Shown: piece by piece, positions 51,684-64,000 of the stretch
Position numbering within the stretch: the stretch's first letter is position 1
Layout of the letters: each line of letters opens with the position of its first letter
NCBI RefSeq assembly: GCF_026210795.1
Contig: NC_089457.1
Coordinates: forward strand, 2,046,001 to 2,110,000
Length of the DNA: 64,000 nucleotides
Source of the DNA: Rhizophagus irregularis
Lineage: Eukaryota; Glomeromycota; Glomeromycetes; Glomerales; Glomeraceae
Direction of reading: 5' to 3'
The notes under the pieces: model-generated
The model's database searches: none
What the model was told of the DNA's origin: nothing
What the model saw: only the letters and a program-made list of their open reading frames with translations
Translations under genes and position numbers: made by a program

Positions 51684-51933
51684 TTACGAGTCTTTCCAAC
51701 GTTGAGCGACCATTTTGAAAGCATCTTTGTGCGGTAAATTTGGATTTTCAGCTTTTACTTTAACAATTTCGGTCTTCATAAACTTGTTATATGGTGAGAG
51801 TTTCTTTACTATAAAATAAACGAGGAGGAAAAAAATTTTTTAATAAAATTAAAAGAGGACGTTATGAAAGAAGTAAAAAAAACACAATTTTATTACCAGT
51901 ACTAGATTTCTTTTGGGTCTTTTCTTTGGCCAT
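51684..51933 (-). CDS. 53-aa YABBY/HMG-box-like small protein
   Basis: Two exons (51933-51897 and 51808-51684) join in phase to 53 aa. The core SPYNKFMKTEIVKVKAENPN, then PHKDAFKMVAQRWKDS, resembles the C-terminal helix-loop-helix of YABBY proteins, itself HMG-box-like (SPYNxFxKxE...P...HKxAFxxxAxxW). A Lys-rich N terminus (AKEKTQKKSS) precedes it. The family occurs as tiny stand-alone proteins in many fungi; DNA binding is presumed, not shown. No other domain fits in this length. Confidence 0.75.
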
Positions 51934-53315
51934 TTTTTTTATTTAGATTCGCGAATTTCAAATATTGAGTATTAGGTAGTTAGGTGAGAGAGTTTTATTC
52001 TTTTATTTGTATGAAGTAAGTGAAGAGAAAAAAGGCGAGAAGAAGGGAGGATATTTATAATGAATCAAAAGACACGAAATTAGCTAACGCGTTGAGACTG
52101 ATTTGTTTTGATTTAACCAAGAAGGTTTGCGTGTTGTTATGAGAAATATAAAAAAACGGAATGGTATAAAAAAATGAATGATTGAGGAACAAAGGAATTA
52201 AGGGCATTATAAATATAAATCACGTAAGATAGAGCGCGTGCATATATATAGAATATAAAGCACGAGGAATAACGTAAATAACGTAATAACACGAACGCGA
52301 AGACGCGTGGCGTGGTGAAAAAAAAAAAATTGCAGCTCATGAAAGGATAATGATTTAATCCGATTGGACAATTGAATTACATAACACTAGTTTACACTTT
52401 AAACACTTTTAAAGGAAAGGCCAAAAAATCAAGTTAAATCTGGCAGATATTGTATGATCTGCAAATCACAATTAAAATGATCTTCCGGCTTATAGTCCAT
52501 TTTAGTAAATTCCTCAATCGGGTAATAAATAATAATTAAATTATAGAAGGAAAGAAAAAAAGAAAAGGAAAAAAAAGAGAGAAAAAAAAATAATAGACCC
52601 GGAATTTACTAACCTGCATTATCAGATATTAGGAAATATATATCAAAAATTGTAATCACATTAATCACATTAATCACATAATATAATTTAATTACGTTAA
52701 TACAAGTGTGATCGATAATCATGTAAGTTCATGTAAGGAATATAGTATGATTGGTATTAAATTATTAAAAAAGTAATTACAGGGATTTAACACGAATGAT
52801 ATACTATTTCGGTAATTAGGTTGACAACATTAATAGGTCATTAAACTTACGCAGGTAGCTCGAGCATAATTCAATAAACTTATAACTCAAAGAAGGTTTT
52901 AAATGGATACAAAAATGGAATTACAGAATTCTTTGGTTAAAGTTTCGGCAATTAATTTAGGCTTATGGTTTCACAGCAGTTACACCCTGATTTTGTTCAT
53001 AAAAAAGATTTAAATTTTTCGTCATCTAAAATTTTTGTACGGGAAATACCTTTCGCTTCCATTTTTGTGTTTAATACAGGAATACCTTTATTGGTATTCC
53101 TTCTCACTCTCCCTTATACTTTTCTTTTTTAAAACTTTCCTTTATAACATTTATTATTCAAATTCTTTCTTTAAATCGTAATATTTCGCAGTGACGAAAT
53201 ATTCGAAATATTCCAACCTTTACATCCCCCTTCATCAACTTTTTCTCTCCCTCTAAAAATATTTTCCATATATAACGCGTTATAAAATAATAAATTACCT
53301 AAATAATAATCAAAA
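51934..53315. other. Upstream region shared by small protein gene and chitin synthase
   Basis: A 1.38-kb divergent gap. It includes a purine tract at 52,545-52,590, the tandem 'aatcacatt' at 52,657-52,680, and a perfect hairpin GGAATACC-6 nt-GGTATTCC at 53,079-53,100, about 215 bp before the chitin synthase ATG. No gene seen. Confidence 0.45.
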
Positions 53316-56300
53316 ATGGAAGCTGGCTTTGAATCTAATAGGAGAGCTTCCATGCTCAACCGTCGTAAAACACTCATCAGGCCTGAAAGATATCAACCGG
53401 CAACTCCTATGTTGCCAGGTGATGGTAAAAAAGAATTTGACCTCTGGGTATTTTTTTCAAAAGTTGTCACCATTTGGGCTCCCGCATCTCTATTGTCTTC
53501 TGTTGGTGGACTTCATGATAAAGGTTCCCGACAAGCTTGGCGAGAAAAAATTGCGTTGTGTTTTATCGTTTTTCTTATGGGTGGTTCTGTAGCCTTTTTG
53601 ACTGTTGGTTTCGCTGCCGTTTTGTGTCCCCCATCTCAACAAAATAATCCCGCTATGTTTTTACGATATGGTGAATCACCAGGTATTTTATAATTTCAAT
53701 TTCAATTTTTAGAATTTTTATGATTCTATTCGTAATTTTATAATAACTGACGCGTTTTGATTTTCGATATTATTAGGACATCTTGGTATTCGAGGATGGC
53801 AATTTGATATTACAAATGCTGTAAACCCTAAAGGTCAAGACAATAAAGATCTTATAAACTTTGATGCTCTCGCAAAAGATCAAAATGGACAAGATATTAC
53901 ACAATTTTTTCAACGTGATGTTGTTGAATATCCGAGTTGTCAGGACCCTGTGATACAAAAATTCGCTGCTGTAAATGACCAATTTTGTAAAAAAGATTCT
54001 CCTTGTTCACTTAAAAAACTTGATGATGCCACTTTTGCTGAATATAAAATTGTTAACACAACTAAAAAAGTCGGGTTCGATTGGGATCAAATTGGTGATC
54101 TTGCAGATTATTTAGTCATTGATGGTAATGTTCTTAACCTTGAAGGATATATGAAATCACATCCAGTTCCAACTGGAGATCAAATTGATAAAATCATCCG
54201 TTCAGTCTTGAATACTGACCATAAACAAGGTGGAAAGGATGCTACACGTCTTTTCTTTGGAAGACCTGACCTTAAAGCTTCAGTTAATTGTCTTGTTAGC
54301 AAATATTACGCTGGAAACATTGATAAGGAAACAATTGGATGTTTTACCTCCACACTCTTTTTATACGTATCTTTGACTGTCATCTTAAGTATTGTATTGA
54401 CTCGTTTTGCCATGGCTTGCATTTTCGATTGGTTTATATCTCATCGCCTTGCTCATAAACCGAAGGATAAAAATTCTGTTGATTCGACGCAAAATTTCGT
54501 TAATGCTGGTGGTCAACCATTAACTTCTGGAAATGGTGCGCTTAAAACTCTGGATGATGTTGGTAACGATTTATTTACTGTCTTATTAGTTACATGTTAC
54601 TCTGAAGATGAAGTTGGTATAAGATGTACATGCGAATCTATGGCTGCTACCGATTATCCTGATGATCGTAAATTGTTGTTCCTTGTTTGTGATGGTATCA
54701 TCGTTGGTTCCGGCAATGATAAAAGTACTCCTGATATTTGTGTCGGTCTTATGGAACTTGGTAATATATTTTCACTAAAATATGTTTAATTTGTTCACCT
54801 TCATTTAAGGAAAGTATTAATTAACTAAAATTTATTAAATTACAGAACCTGAATTTAAAGATCCTCAACCAAAAAGTTATATTGCCGTTGCTGCTGGTGC
54901 TAAACAACACAACATGGCTAAGGTCTATGCTGGATATTTCCACTATAAGGATCGTCGTATCCCTATGGTTACCATTGCAAAATGCGGTGCTCCCGAAGAA
55001 CAGGGTAAACCAAAACCCGGAAATCGTGGAAAACGTGATTCTCAACTGATTTTAATGAACTTCTTTAGTCGTGTTACTTACAATGACCGTATGTGCGCTT
55101 TGGATTATGATCTCTTTAGAAAAATCCATCATTTAATGGGTGTAACTCCAGACTTTTTCGAAATTGTACTCATGGTAATTATTTATAACATTGTCTTACA
55201 AGCTTACAAGGACTATCATTCATTTTATTAATAATTTACATGTATTTTAACAGGTTGACGCTGACACTAAAGTATATCCCGACTCCCTTAGACTTTTAAT
55301 TAATTGTATGTGTAATGACCCTCTCATTATGGGTCTTTGTGGTGAAACTAAGATCGCCAACAAGCGTGATTCTTGGGTTACTGCTATTCAAGTTTTTGAA
55401 TATTATATTTCCCATCATTTGGGTAAGGGTTTTGAATCCGTGTTTGGTGGTGTTACCTGTTTACCTGGTTGTTTCTGTACATACCGTCTTAAGGCTCGTA
55501 AAGGTGATGACGATTGGGTGCCAATTATCACAAAACCTGAAATTGTACAAGAATATTCGCAAAATACAGTTGAAACCCTTCATCAAAAGAATTTATTACT
55601 CCTTGGTGAAGATCGTTTCTTAACAACACTTATGTTGAGAAACTTCCCTCATCGTAAGATGATGTTCTGTCCGCAAGCTATTTGTAAAACAGTAGTACCT
55701 GATGATTTTTGGGTTTTACTTTCACAACGTCGTCGCTGGATCAACTCCACAATACATAATCTTTTAGAACTAATTCTCGTCCGAAATCTTTGTGGAACAT
55801 TTTGTTTTTCCATGCAATTTGTTATCTTTATGGAATTGATCGGTACCGTTGTACTTCCTGTTGCTATAGTATTAACTTATGGTTTGATTATTAGTATAAT
55901 ATTGAAACCTCCACAAGATGTTACTGAAGCTATTCCATTGATGATGTTGGGAATGGTTCTTGGTTTACCCGCTATATTGATTTTGATTACCACAAGAAAA
56001 TTGATTTATATTGCTTGGATGTTTATATATTTGCTTGCTTTACCCGTATGGAATTTTATCTTACCAACATATGCTTACTGGAATTTTGATGATTTCTCAT
56101 GGGGCGAAACCAGAAAAGTCGAGGGTGAAGGAAAAGGTGATGATCATGGTAAAAAAGATGGTGAATTTGACGCATCTAATGTGCCCTTAAAACGGTGGGA
56201 AGATTGGGAACGTGCTCGTATCCGAACAAACAAACGTCAGGAACGTCAAAGACACCAAGGAGGACAAATAAATCAATATGATGGAGATTATTATGGAGAT

Positions 56301-56501
56301 GCAGGTTCAGTACATTCACAGATGTCATCAGAACAAGGCCAACAACAATATTATGATTATTCTGCAAACTCCGCTAACGGTACAGGATATCCTCCACAAC
56401 AATATTATCAACAACAACAATTTGAAGATACACGGTTTAATACGTATGAATTGGAACGCGCACCGTCACCTAATCCGCAAGGTCACGGTGGTTATTATTA
56501 A
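53316..56501 (+). CDS. Chitin synthase, class IV (CHS3-like)
   Basis: Four exons (53316-53682, 53777-54760, 54846-55174, 55254-56501) give 975 aa. It polymerises GlcNAc from UDP-GlcNAc at the plasma membrane. N-terminal membrane segments ([20 protein letters not shown]) and a cytochrome b5-like stretch ([15 protein letters not shown]) are followed by another membrane helix ([18 protein letters not shown]). The catalytic domain has [34 protein letters not shown] and QRRRW. Three or more helices follow ([50 protein letters not shown]), then [17 protein letters not shown] and a Gln/Tyr/Gly-rich tail. No myosin motor is present, which separates it from classes V and VII. All junctions keep frame. 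Confidence 0.94.
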
Positions 56502-57239
56502 AAAAAAAAAAAAATTTAACTCTAAAAAAACAATTTACTTATACAAGAGAACTTTAATTTAATTAAAATAGAAAAAATCCGATTTTTTTAATACATTTAT
56601 AGAAACCTTCTTTACATTCTAATTTATAACAATATACTACAAAAATTTATTTGCAAGTAAAAAAATTTTTCTTTTTATACATAGTTTTAAGAGTGTTATA
56701 TATTTTGTCTCAAAATTAGGAAAATTTCTGTCGGTATCGACATTCTCATTTTAGAACGTATTTTTTTTATAATACCTTTGATTTAAACAAAAAAACCATG
56801 ACTTTTGTGTATCTTTGTATTTATTTGTAATTTGAATGAATATGCTTAGAAATTTTTTCTTTATACTGTCCGCTCTTCCTGAAAATTTGAAAATTTGTTA
56901 ATTATTTTGTATAAATCAATTACTCCCATAGATTTGGTGTAACGAACCGGAAATTTCTTTGTGAGTATAAATTGAAAATAATCTAAATTCCCAAATTTGT
57001 ATTATACTAGTCGTATAATAAATTTGTCATATTATATGTAATCGACTGGCCCTCCTCGTGTTACTTTCTTGACCTGTGTTGCATCAAAAGATGCACCTTT
57101 CCTGACTGGTCGTTAGTCGTCGATCATTTGAAAATGCGTTTTAGATTGTTTGTTGTACAAAACGTGTCATGATTCAATTCGAGTCGATAGATTCACCCCT
57201 TAATATAAATTTATGTAGCTTTTCTACTCTCTTATGTAA
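56502..57239. other. Gap between chitin synthase and ALG7
   Basis: Same-strand gap of 738 bp with the chitin synthase 3' region and ALG7 promoter. A perfect hairpin TGCATC-AAAA-GATGCA lies at 57,080-57,095. No gene seen. Confidence 0.45.
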
Positions 57240-58817
57240 ATGTTCATTACAACGCTCATATTTCTTTTTGCACTAACAATAATATATAATATAGCCCATG
57301 ATCCATTATCAGTTTCCGTAGGATTCTCTATAATAGGAGGTTTAATAACATGTAAACTTGTGCCAGAATTCAAAGAGAGCTTCATAAAAGCAAAATTAAC
57401 AGGAAAGGACTTGGCTAAAGACGACAAAGAACCACCAATGTAGGTATACATATTTTAAAATAGTTCTTAGTTTATACATTTTAGCAAAGAATGGATTTAA
57501 CCATTGTTTTATTTATTAAAGTCCTGAATGTATGGGAGTTATATGTGCAACAGTATATCTTGTGTGTATGTTTTTCTTTATACCATTTCCGTTCATGGAG
57601 TGGTTTTCGGGTAAAGGTAAAATTTCGCAAAGTGAAGAGTTCCACGCGCCAACATTCCCGCATCATAAAGTATGTATTTTAATTTCTTTTACCGTAATGA
57701 GTGTTTATTAATATATATTTGGTTTAGTTGGGCGAATTTTTGGCAGCAATGCTATCTCTTCAATCGATGACTTTCCTTGGGTTTGCCGATGATATTTTTG
57801 ATATCAGGTGGAGGCATAAATTGTTTCTTCCAGCTATCGCTTCGATACCCATATTGATGGTTTATTATGTGAATTTTGGTGTAACACACATAGTGGTACC
57901 GATACCTCTGCGCTTTATATTTGGACGAATTATAGATTTAGGTGAGAAGTTTTTCAAATTCACTCTTGCAATATTAAACTGATTTGCTTTCTAATTACAC
58001 TTTTTTAGGTTTTTTATATTATGTATACATGAGCATGATGGCAATATTTTGTACAAACTCTATTAATATCCTCGCTGGAATAAATGGAGTGGAGATAGGT
58101 CAATCCTTGGTAATTGCGTGTTCTATAGCTATCAATGACTTTCTTTTCTTGAATGATGCTGATCCAGCCGTGGAGGCACACTTATTCTCCCTGTATTTTA
58201 TATTGCCGTTTATTGGGGTTTCATTTGGTCTTATAATTTATAATTGGTATCCTTCAGAAGTTTTTGTTGGTGACACGTACTGTTATTTCGCTGGAATGAC
58301 TTTTGCTGTAGTTGGAATACTTTCTCATTTTAGTAAAACTGTCCTTTTATTCTTTATTCCGCAAATTTTCAATTTTATATACTCTTGTCCACAATTATTT
58401 AGACTGGTAGATTGTCCGCGGCATCGATTGCCTAGGTATATATTTGTTTATAAATGTTTAAAAGTTAATTTTGAAATGACTCTAATACCTTTTTTTTAAA
58501 AAAAATAAACGTGCTAAAGGTTCAATCCGTCGGAAAACAAGTTAGAATATAGTAGGGTTAAAATACAAAAGCCCTTAAAAAAACCAGCTAGTTTTGTACT
58601 CGATTTATTTGAGTTATTACGTCTTGTCAAAGTAGATAAGGGAGAAACTAGCATTGAAGTTAATAATTTCACATTAATGAATTTATTATTGTTAAAAATT
58701 GGTCCTTTACATGAGCGGACATTAGCAATTCTTGTCGTGGTTATACAAATTCTAGCAAGTTGTTTATCATTTTATATAAGATACCACCTGGTACATTTCT
58801 TTTATGAAGTTATATAG
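57240..58817 (+). CDS. ALG7: UDP-GlcNAc:dolichyl-phosphate GlcNAc-1-P transferase
   Basis: Multi-exon, ATG 57240, stop 58817. It makes GlcNAc-PP-dolichol, the first step of the N-glycan precursor, on the cytosolic ER face. It is the target of tunicamycin. Key pieces: [30 protein letters not shown] (the catalytic Asp-Asp), [29 protein letters not shown] (the conserved VGDT), and PRHRLPR-FNPS after an intron. The end reads [15 protein letters not shown] and [14 protein letters not shown]. Roughly ten hydrophobic segments, as in the family. The splice into exon two gives PPIPECMG, which fits the family better than any other join. Confidence 0.94.
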
Positions 58818-58899
58818 TAAATTTATTGTAATTAGACTGACTTAAAATTAGACAAATTAGACTTTAAATTTAATTCATAACATAACCGCACATCGCACA

Positions 58900-59304
58900 T
58901 CATTTTGGATCCGCCAATTTTTGAATATTTTCAAGATTATAAGTAACATTTCTGTTGTAATTTGACCAGAATTTGGAAAGAACCACAACGTCTTGGTTGT
59001 ATTCATTAATTTCCTACATTAATTTCTACATTATTAAATAATTTAATTATTTGCAAGAAATATTATGTAAAAATTTATGGCATACTTGGATACGGTTATT
59101 CATATCTTCTAATGCGTCATTGAGTTTTTTCTTTTCAAATAAAAAACAGTAATATTAATGAGTAAACTATCGCGTAATGTGTGACATTAATAAATATATA
59201 TACACACTTACAACGTTATTAACAATTCTACCTAATAACATTCTTTGTTGTTCTTCGTGAGGGTTTCCTATATTTTCAATTCCTCCCATTTTGTTGGTTG
59301 CCAT
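58900..59304 (-). CDS. DAD4: DASH complex subunit Dad4
   Basis: Three small exons; ATG 59304 (a second ATG five codons later is equally possible), stop 58900. The translation includes NPHEEQQRMLLGRIVNNV-KKLNDAL, NRIQ-EINEYNQDVVVL and KFWSNYNRNVTYNLE, which match Dad4 along its length (NPHEQVQ, RIxxNIKRLNE, NY..NV.FNLE). DASH/Dam1 is the fungal kinetochore ring coupling chromosomes to microtubules. An MCB-like ACGCGT at 59,341 lies 37 bp before the start. About 83 aa, normal size. Confidence 0.85.
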
Positions 59305-59689
59305 TTCTTTTTCTTGATAGGTTTAATAATTTAGGTTTGGACGCGTTGAAAGATTTTTTGGCCGATCTAGTTACTTTTTTGTAGCACAAAGTTTGTAATG
59401 ATGCAATAACTGCGCCACGAGTATTTATGCGTGAAAGATAGTAAGGTGATACAGTAACTATTGTGTCGATTATACATTTGGTACGACTCGAGTGCTACAT
59501 AATGACCACTTCTAAGCCACCAAAATTTAAATATAAATAGGCGGAAAAAATGCCCGTTTGTTAGTTTTTCGTTTCAAAGATATCGGGAAGGGAATTTATT
59601 TTGGTGCCCGACGTCGATCAATTCCGTTTTTTACTAACCTGCTTTACCTGCTTTATCTTAAATCCATTATTCGACCTATTGTTGAAGTA
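59305..59689. promoter_or_regulatory. Shared divergent promoter, DAD4 / INTS4
   Basis: Gap of 385 bp. The INTS4 frame stays open upstream of its ATG back to about 59,558 (no ATG), so part of this is the INTS4 5' leader. It contains ACGCGT at 59,341-59,346. Confidence 0.4.
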
Positions 59690-62600
59690 ATGAAGAGAAC
59701 ATATCATCCTACTCAGGATTTCCGTCAAAATATTATTCCTGCCAAGTAGGACCTTGTGTAAAAACTTTTTTATTATCCGTATATTTTTAATTGCAATATT
59801 AACTTATAGTAAATTTCTAATTAGAACACGAGTTTTTGAGTATGAAGCTGATGACATTTCTTCAAGTGTATCCCATATTCAAAAATTCGAAGATTTAAAT
59901 GAAGCCCTTTCAAATATTAAAGTTGAAAACACAACATCCTCACGAGTAAAAGAAAAGTCAAATGTTCTAGATGCAAAAATGGACATCGATGACATTTCTT
60001 CATTTGATGTATGTTGTTTTTTAATGACCGATATGTGATTTTTGAGTTTTTCCTCATTATATTTTTTTTTAGGTTAAAGGAGATGATATGATGAATATTG
60101 ATTCTTTGTCTAATCAACAGACTATCCCAAATGAACACGAGGTTTGGCATTTTTATCGTAACTTTGCTAATTTATTTTCTCTTATAGATGTTTAATTTAA
60201 AATTTTTATAGCTTAACATGACCGAATTATTTTCCGCGGAAGTACGAAATAGAATTCATGTTAGTATATATTGATCTTCTATGCTAATTTTAATATTGAA
60301 GATTATACTCACTGCATAATTGTGTAACAGTCATTGCGTCGATTTACAAAATTGCTTCCATATATGGATGATGCGAACAAGAAAACTTTATTTGATTATC
60401 TTAGAAAATTATTATACAATGAACAAGACAAAGATGTTAAGGTAACTAACAATTACTATCTTTTATTAATTTTTTAAATTTTGTTACATGCTAAAAAAAT
60501 TATTTAAAAAATAAAAAAGATTCTTGTAATAATACTCTTAGGTAAATTGGCACTTGATCCGATAATTAATTATAGTATAGTACTCGAGGAATTTATGGAT
60601 CAGGTATTTAATTTAACAATGCTAATTAAGTTTGTTTCTTCAGGCCCGCATTTATTTTTTTTATATTAATTATAGATGCAATCAAATTCTACCGAATTGA
60701 AATGTAAAATATATGATACAATTGTTAGAATTTTACAAGTATGTTGATTTCAAATATGCTCCGCATTAAAACTGAAATTTGACTAAAATAAATTTTATTT
60801 TATTATGAAGGCGAGATTCGAAAGTATACTACAAATGCCAAAGTTAAACACCATACTAAAGTTTCTGTGTGTAAAAGCAACTAATGAGCTGACCGATTCA
60901 CATTACAGTATTAGATCATCTTGCATTAGTTTGCTCGCATCTTTAGCACCTATTATTATCCGCGTTAAATCGATGCGAGGGCAAGCAAAGTTTACCGAGC
61001 AAGAGTATCTGGATGAGACGCAAATTCAAACTATAATTCGTGATTTTGGGAAAGATTCCGATCCACGTGTACGAAGTGTAAGATATCTTTATTATTTTAA
61101 CTTTAAAATTTCAATTTTTTTTTTTGTAACTTTCAATTCCTTTTAAAAATAGAATGCTCTCAAAGCGCTTCTCCAGCTCCATAATTGTGATTATAAACTT
61201 GATCTATCATTGTATAATTTATGTGTTGCATGCTTGACAGATGATTATGAAGAAGTTCGAATAGAAGCTTTGAGTTTAATTTGGTAAATTTCTTCAAATA
61301 AGAGTGTTTTGTTGGGTCGCTATTGTTAATTAAAAAATTATAATCTTTAATCTTAGGGTTTTAAGTAGCATTTATCCTGAAAGAACGGTACAATTAGATG
61401 ATAAAATTACACAAGTTTTTCGACTAATAGATGATGCATTTATTAAAATTTGTGATATGGTATGCGATGAATCTGTAAAGGTACGAAGCAAGGTAAGTTA
61501 GAATATCGGCAATAATCCAGTATAATTAAGCTAGAAGTTGGGGAATTAACATTCAGTATTGAAAATAACGGTTCTTTACAGAATTTGCTCAATCAAGTTG
61601 GGCTCTTATTTCAAACAGGCATGTAATATAATGGGAAGCTACAAACTCGTAGAAGACTCGATTCTACTATCGACGCTAAGCCAACAAGTTATATCACATG
61701 GAAAACCTCGTAAACCGATGTTTAAAAAAGTAAGTTTTGATTCATTGATTTCGATATTTGACATATAGGATTAATTGATTTAATGGAAATCTTAATTATT
61801 AAAAATAAAGTCAAGATATATTCCAAATCCAGAAGGTGATATTGATGTCGAATCAGCAGAAGTTCGGCTTTTAAAATCGAGTGCGAATGGAGCGTTTATT
61901 CACGGATTGGAAGATGCCTTTCAAGATGTTCGCAATGCCGCAATAGGTAATTATAATCAACTTTTAGTTCTTTTATTAATATTAAATTGTTAAAATTGTT
62001 ATCTTCTATTAGATTCCATTTGTGAATTAAGTATGCAAAATCAAAAATTTTCGAAAAGAGCTGTGGAATTCCTCGTAGGTAAATATTCGTGGTAATAATA
62101 CTATTTGATATAAGTTTGTCGTCTGAAAATATTTGCTAGACTAAATTATAAAATTATTAAATAGATATGTTCCAAGATGAAATTGATTTTGTACGACTGA
62201 ATTCAATTACCAGTCTTCGTAAAATTGGAACTCTTCAGCCTATTGAATTAGACTCAGAATTGTTGCAGATTACACTTAGTGTACTTAATGATGCAGATCC
62301 TATTGTGCGAGAGTCAACACACGGAATGTTGGGGTAAATTAAATTGTTGAAATATTATTGAATAAATTACGTTTACTAAATTATTGTTTTTTTTTTTAAT
62401 ATTTTAAGCGTTGCACGAATTACTTCTCCAGAATTAATACCTCCATTCATTAAAGAATTGTTGGCAAGTATGTCGCGATATCCAGAAGATCAATTATCAA
62501 TTTATCAATGTTTTCGTGAATTTGGCTCCGCTCATGGTGAATATATTGGTAAGGTTTATTGCTCACTTAATTATAATGAATATATTTCATTTTATTTTTT

Positions 62601-64000
62601 CATTGTTGTAATTCCTCTTTAAACATATTGTAGAAAAGTTTATTCCTAAATTTTTCAAGATGGAATCAAGTTATATTTCTAAAGAAATTAATCAAAATGA
62701 CCGTGGACGTATGTTAAATATTATAGAACTATCATTGTAAATAATTATTTAGACTGTAAATAATTTATTTTTAAATGCTTTAGATATTGGAAATTTGATA
62801 CTTGCATTTAACGCTTCGATCTCAAATCCAAAGATATTATCAATCTTACCAAAATATGCATTTAGGCATTATGAATATCTTAGAGACAAATATCCTAATT
62901 GTTTCCCAGAAGTAAAGGTATTTTATTTTATTTATTTTAAAATCCAATCTCTTTATTTGGTTCATTATTTTTGAAAATACCAAAATATTTTTTACTCAGA
63001 TCCCAGGCGATGCACCACGGCAAAGTATTCGGGTCAATGCAGATGGTAAAATTTATTTAAAAACAATATATATTATATATTTCTTATGTACTATTTTGAT
63101 AAAAAAACTCTTTTGATAGATAATACGCAATCATTTATGAATCAAACCATAAAAATGGTGTTTTCAATGGGGAACTTTTTCAAAACTGGCGATTTCAAAT
63201 CTGCACTGCGTATTGCAAAAGTTTGTACAAAGTACGTAAATATACCGAATATTTATTTTGTCTCTTGTTTCCATAATGTGATTGCTTATTGATTATTATT
63301 CGTTTCTAGCAACTTAAAGTACATATCACATGTACCATCACTTTCTGGTAGTGCGATATTTATTATTATGTATCTAGACTGTGTAAAAACTATAATACAG
63401 GTATATATACTTTAAATGGAATTTTGTTTATTTTAAATAATGCTTATGAGAGATGTTTATTAATTTTAGACGAAGCAAAATTATTTGGAAGCGAGTACTT
63501 TCACAACCGCGGCAGACACGGCGGCGCGACTGTTATCATCCTCTTATATTATGGAATATAAGCTTATCGGACTTTCGGTTCCAACAAAAACTTTTGTCAT
63601 TTACTTGAGAGTACTTGCAAATATAGTGTGGATATTTGGTTGCTTGACAGAATCTAATAATGGGTTCGTTTAATAATTTTATATATATATTTTTTTTATT
63701 CGTCATAATTTAAGTATTCATTTTTTATTAGTCAAGGATTATCATTTTTGAGTAAGAAAGGTCTTTTGAAATCTTTTATCAAGAGAGTTTCAGATTTACA
63801 AAGGTATGCTTACATTTATTTTGATTGCAGAATTATAATTACTGATTTTAATTTCTCTTTCTTTTTTTTTTTTTAGAAAAATTGAGCGGGACAATTTCCT
63901 CTCAAAAAACCTGACAAAGCTCCAAACCAAATTAAATAAAGCTAGTGTTTCTCCGACGATTGAAAACATGATGTCATTGTTTGATTATATAATGGTGAAT
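59690..64000 (+). CDS. INTS4: Integrator complex subunit 4 (partial, runs off the window)
   Basis: Many short introns; the 3' end is beyond the window. The start at 59690 (MKRTYHPTQDF) splices in phase into NKFLIRTRVFEYEADD; this start is the least sure part. The body is HEAT repeats matching INTS4: IIRDFGKDSDPRVRS-NALKAL, CLTDDYEEVRIEALSLIW, RLIDDAFIKICDMVCDES, SKACNIMGSYKLVEDSILL, GAFIHGLEDAFQDVRNAAI, FLVDMFQDEIDFVRLNSI, then FRHYEYLRDKYPNCFPEVK and the PGDAPR stretch. In animals INTS4 scaffolds the INTS9-INTS11 cleavage module that ends snRNA and attenuated mRNA transcription. An acidic Ser-rich linker (residues about 30-110) precedes the repeats. Confidence 0.88.

Noticed and set aside
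59558-59689. Extra coding sequence upstream of INTS4
   Set aside because: The frame is open but begins with TTG and has no ATG before 59690; treated as 5' leader.

Overview
The window is a piece of a very AT-rich eukaryotic genome with many short GT-AG introns. The gene content is fungal: class IV-type chitin synthase, DASH subunit Dad4, Fzo1-type mitofusin and an NAD(P)H nitrite reductase fused to a Rieske domain. It also keeps INTS4, a gene I recall as generally missing from Dikarya. AT-richness, long repeat-filled gaps and this gene set suggest an early-diverging fungus, most likely a Glomeromycotina (Rhizophagus-like) arbuscular mycorrhizal fungus. That assignment is inference. I place 22 protein-coding genes by homology of their translations; splice sites were read by eye and checked for phase in most of them.

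Layout. 1-11,080 is gene-poor. It holds foldback and terminal-inverted-repeat (TIR) elements, dispersed repeats and a broken LINE (RNase H region readable) interrupted by a TIR element. 11,083-40,968 is a compact gene block: a COG1237-like metallo-beta-lactamase, a RING protein with SUMO-interacting motifs, an Arb2/FAM172 protein with a 13-unit repeat tail, FZO1, NKAP, nitrite reductase, SF3B6, a URC1-like GTP cyclohydrolase II, uracil phosphoribosyltransferase (UPRT), SRP19, RPT2, farnesyltransferase alpha, ARL8, Cu/Zn SOD and a ZC3H3-like CCCH protein. 40,969-47,888 is again gene-poor, with several TIR elements, one carrying a satellite of about 147 bp. 47,889-64,000 is a second gene block: 6-phosphogluconolactonase, a ZIP zinc transporter, a 53-aa YABBY/HMG-like protein, chitin synthase, ALG7, DAD4 and INTS4, which runs off the right edge.

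How genes relate. Several genes are divergent pairs sharing short promoters: URC1-like/UPRT (both tied to uracil metabolism), FNTA/ARL8, 6PGL/ZIP, DAD4/INTS4 and, more widely spaced, nitrite reductase/SF3B6. The nitrite reductase upstream region has four GATA cores and one exact match to the NirA consensus CTCCGHGG, fitting nitrogen control.

The most interesting items are a modular repeat unit (hairpin CGTCT..AGACG followed by AATGGYGGTAA) found inside two different TIR families, the Arb2 protein with its minisatellite-encoded tail, the candidate SUMO-targeted ubiquitin ligase, and the nitrite reductase promoter. I found no clearly new multi-gene system.
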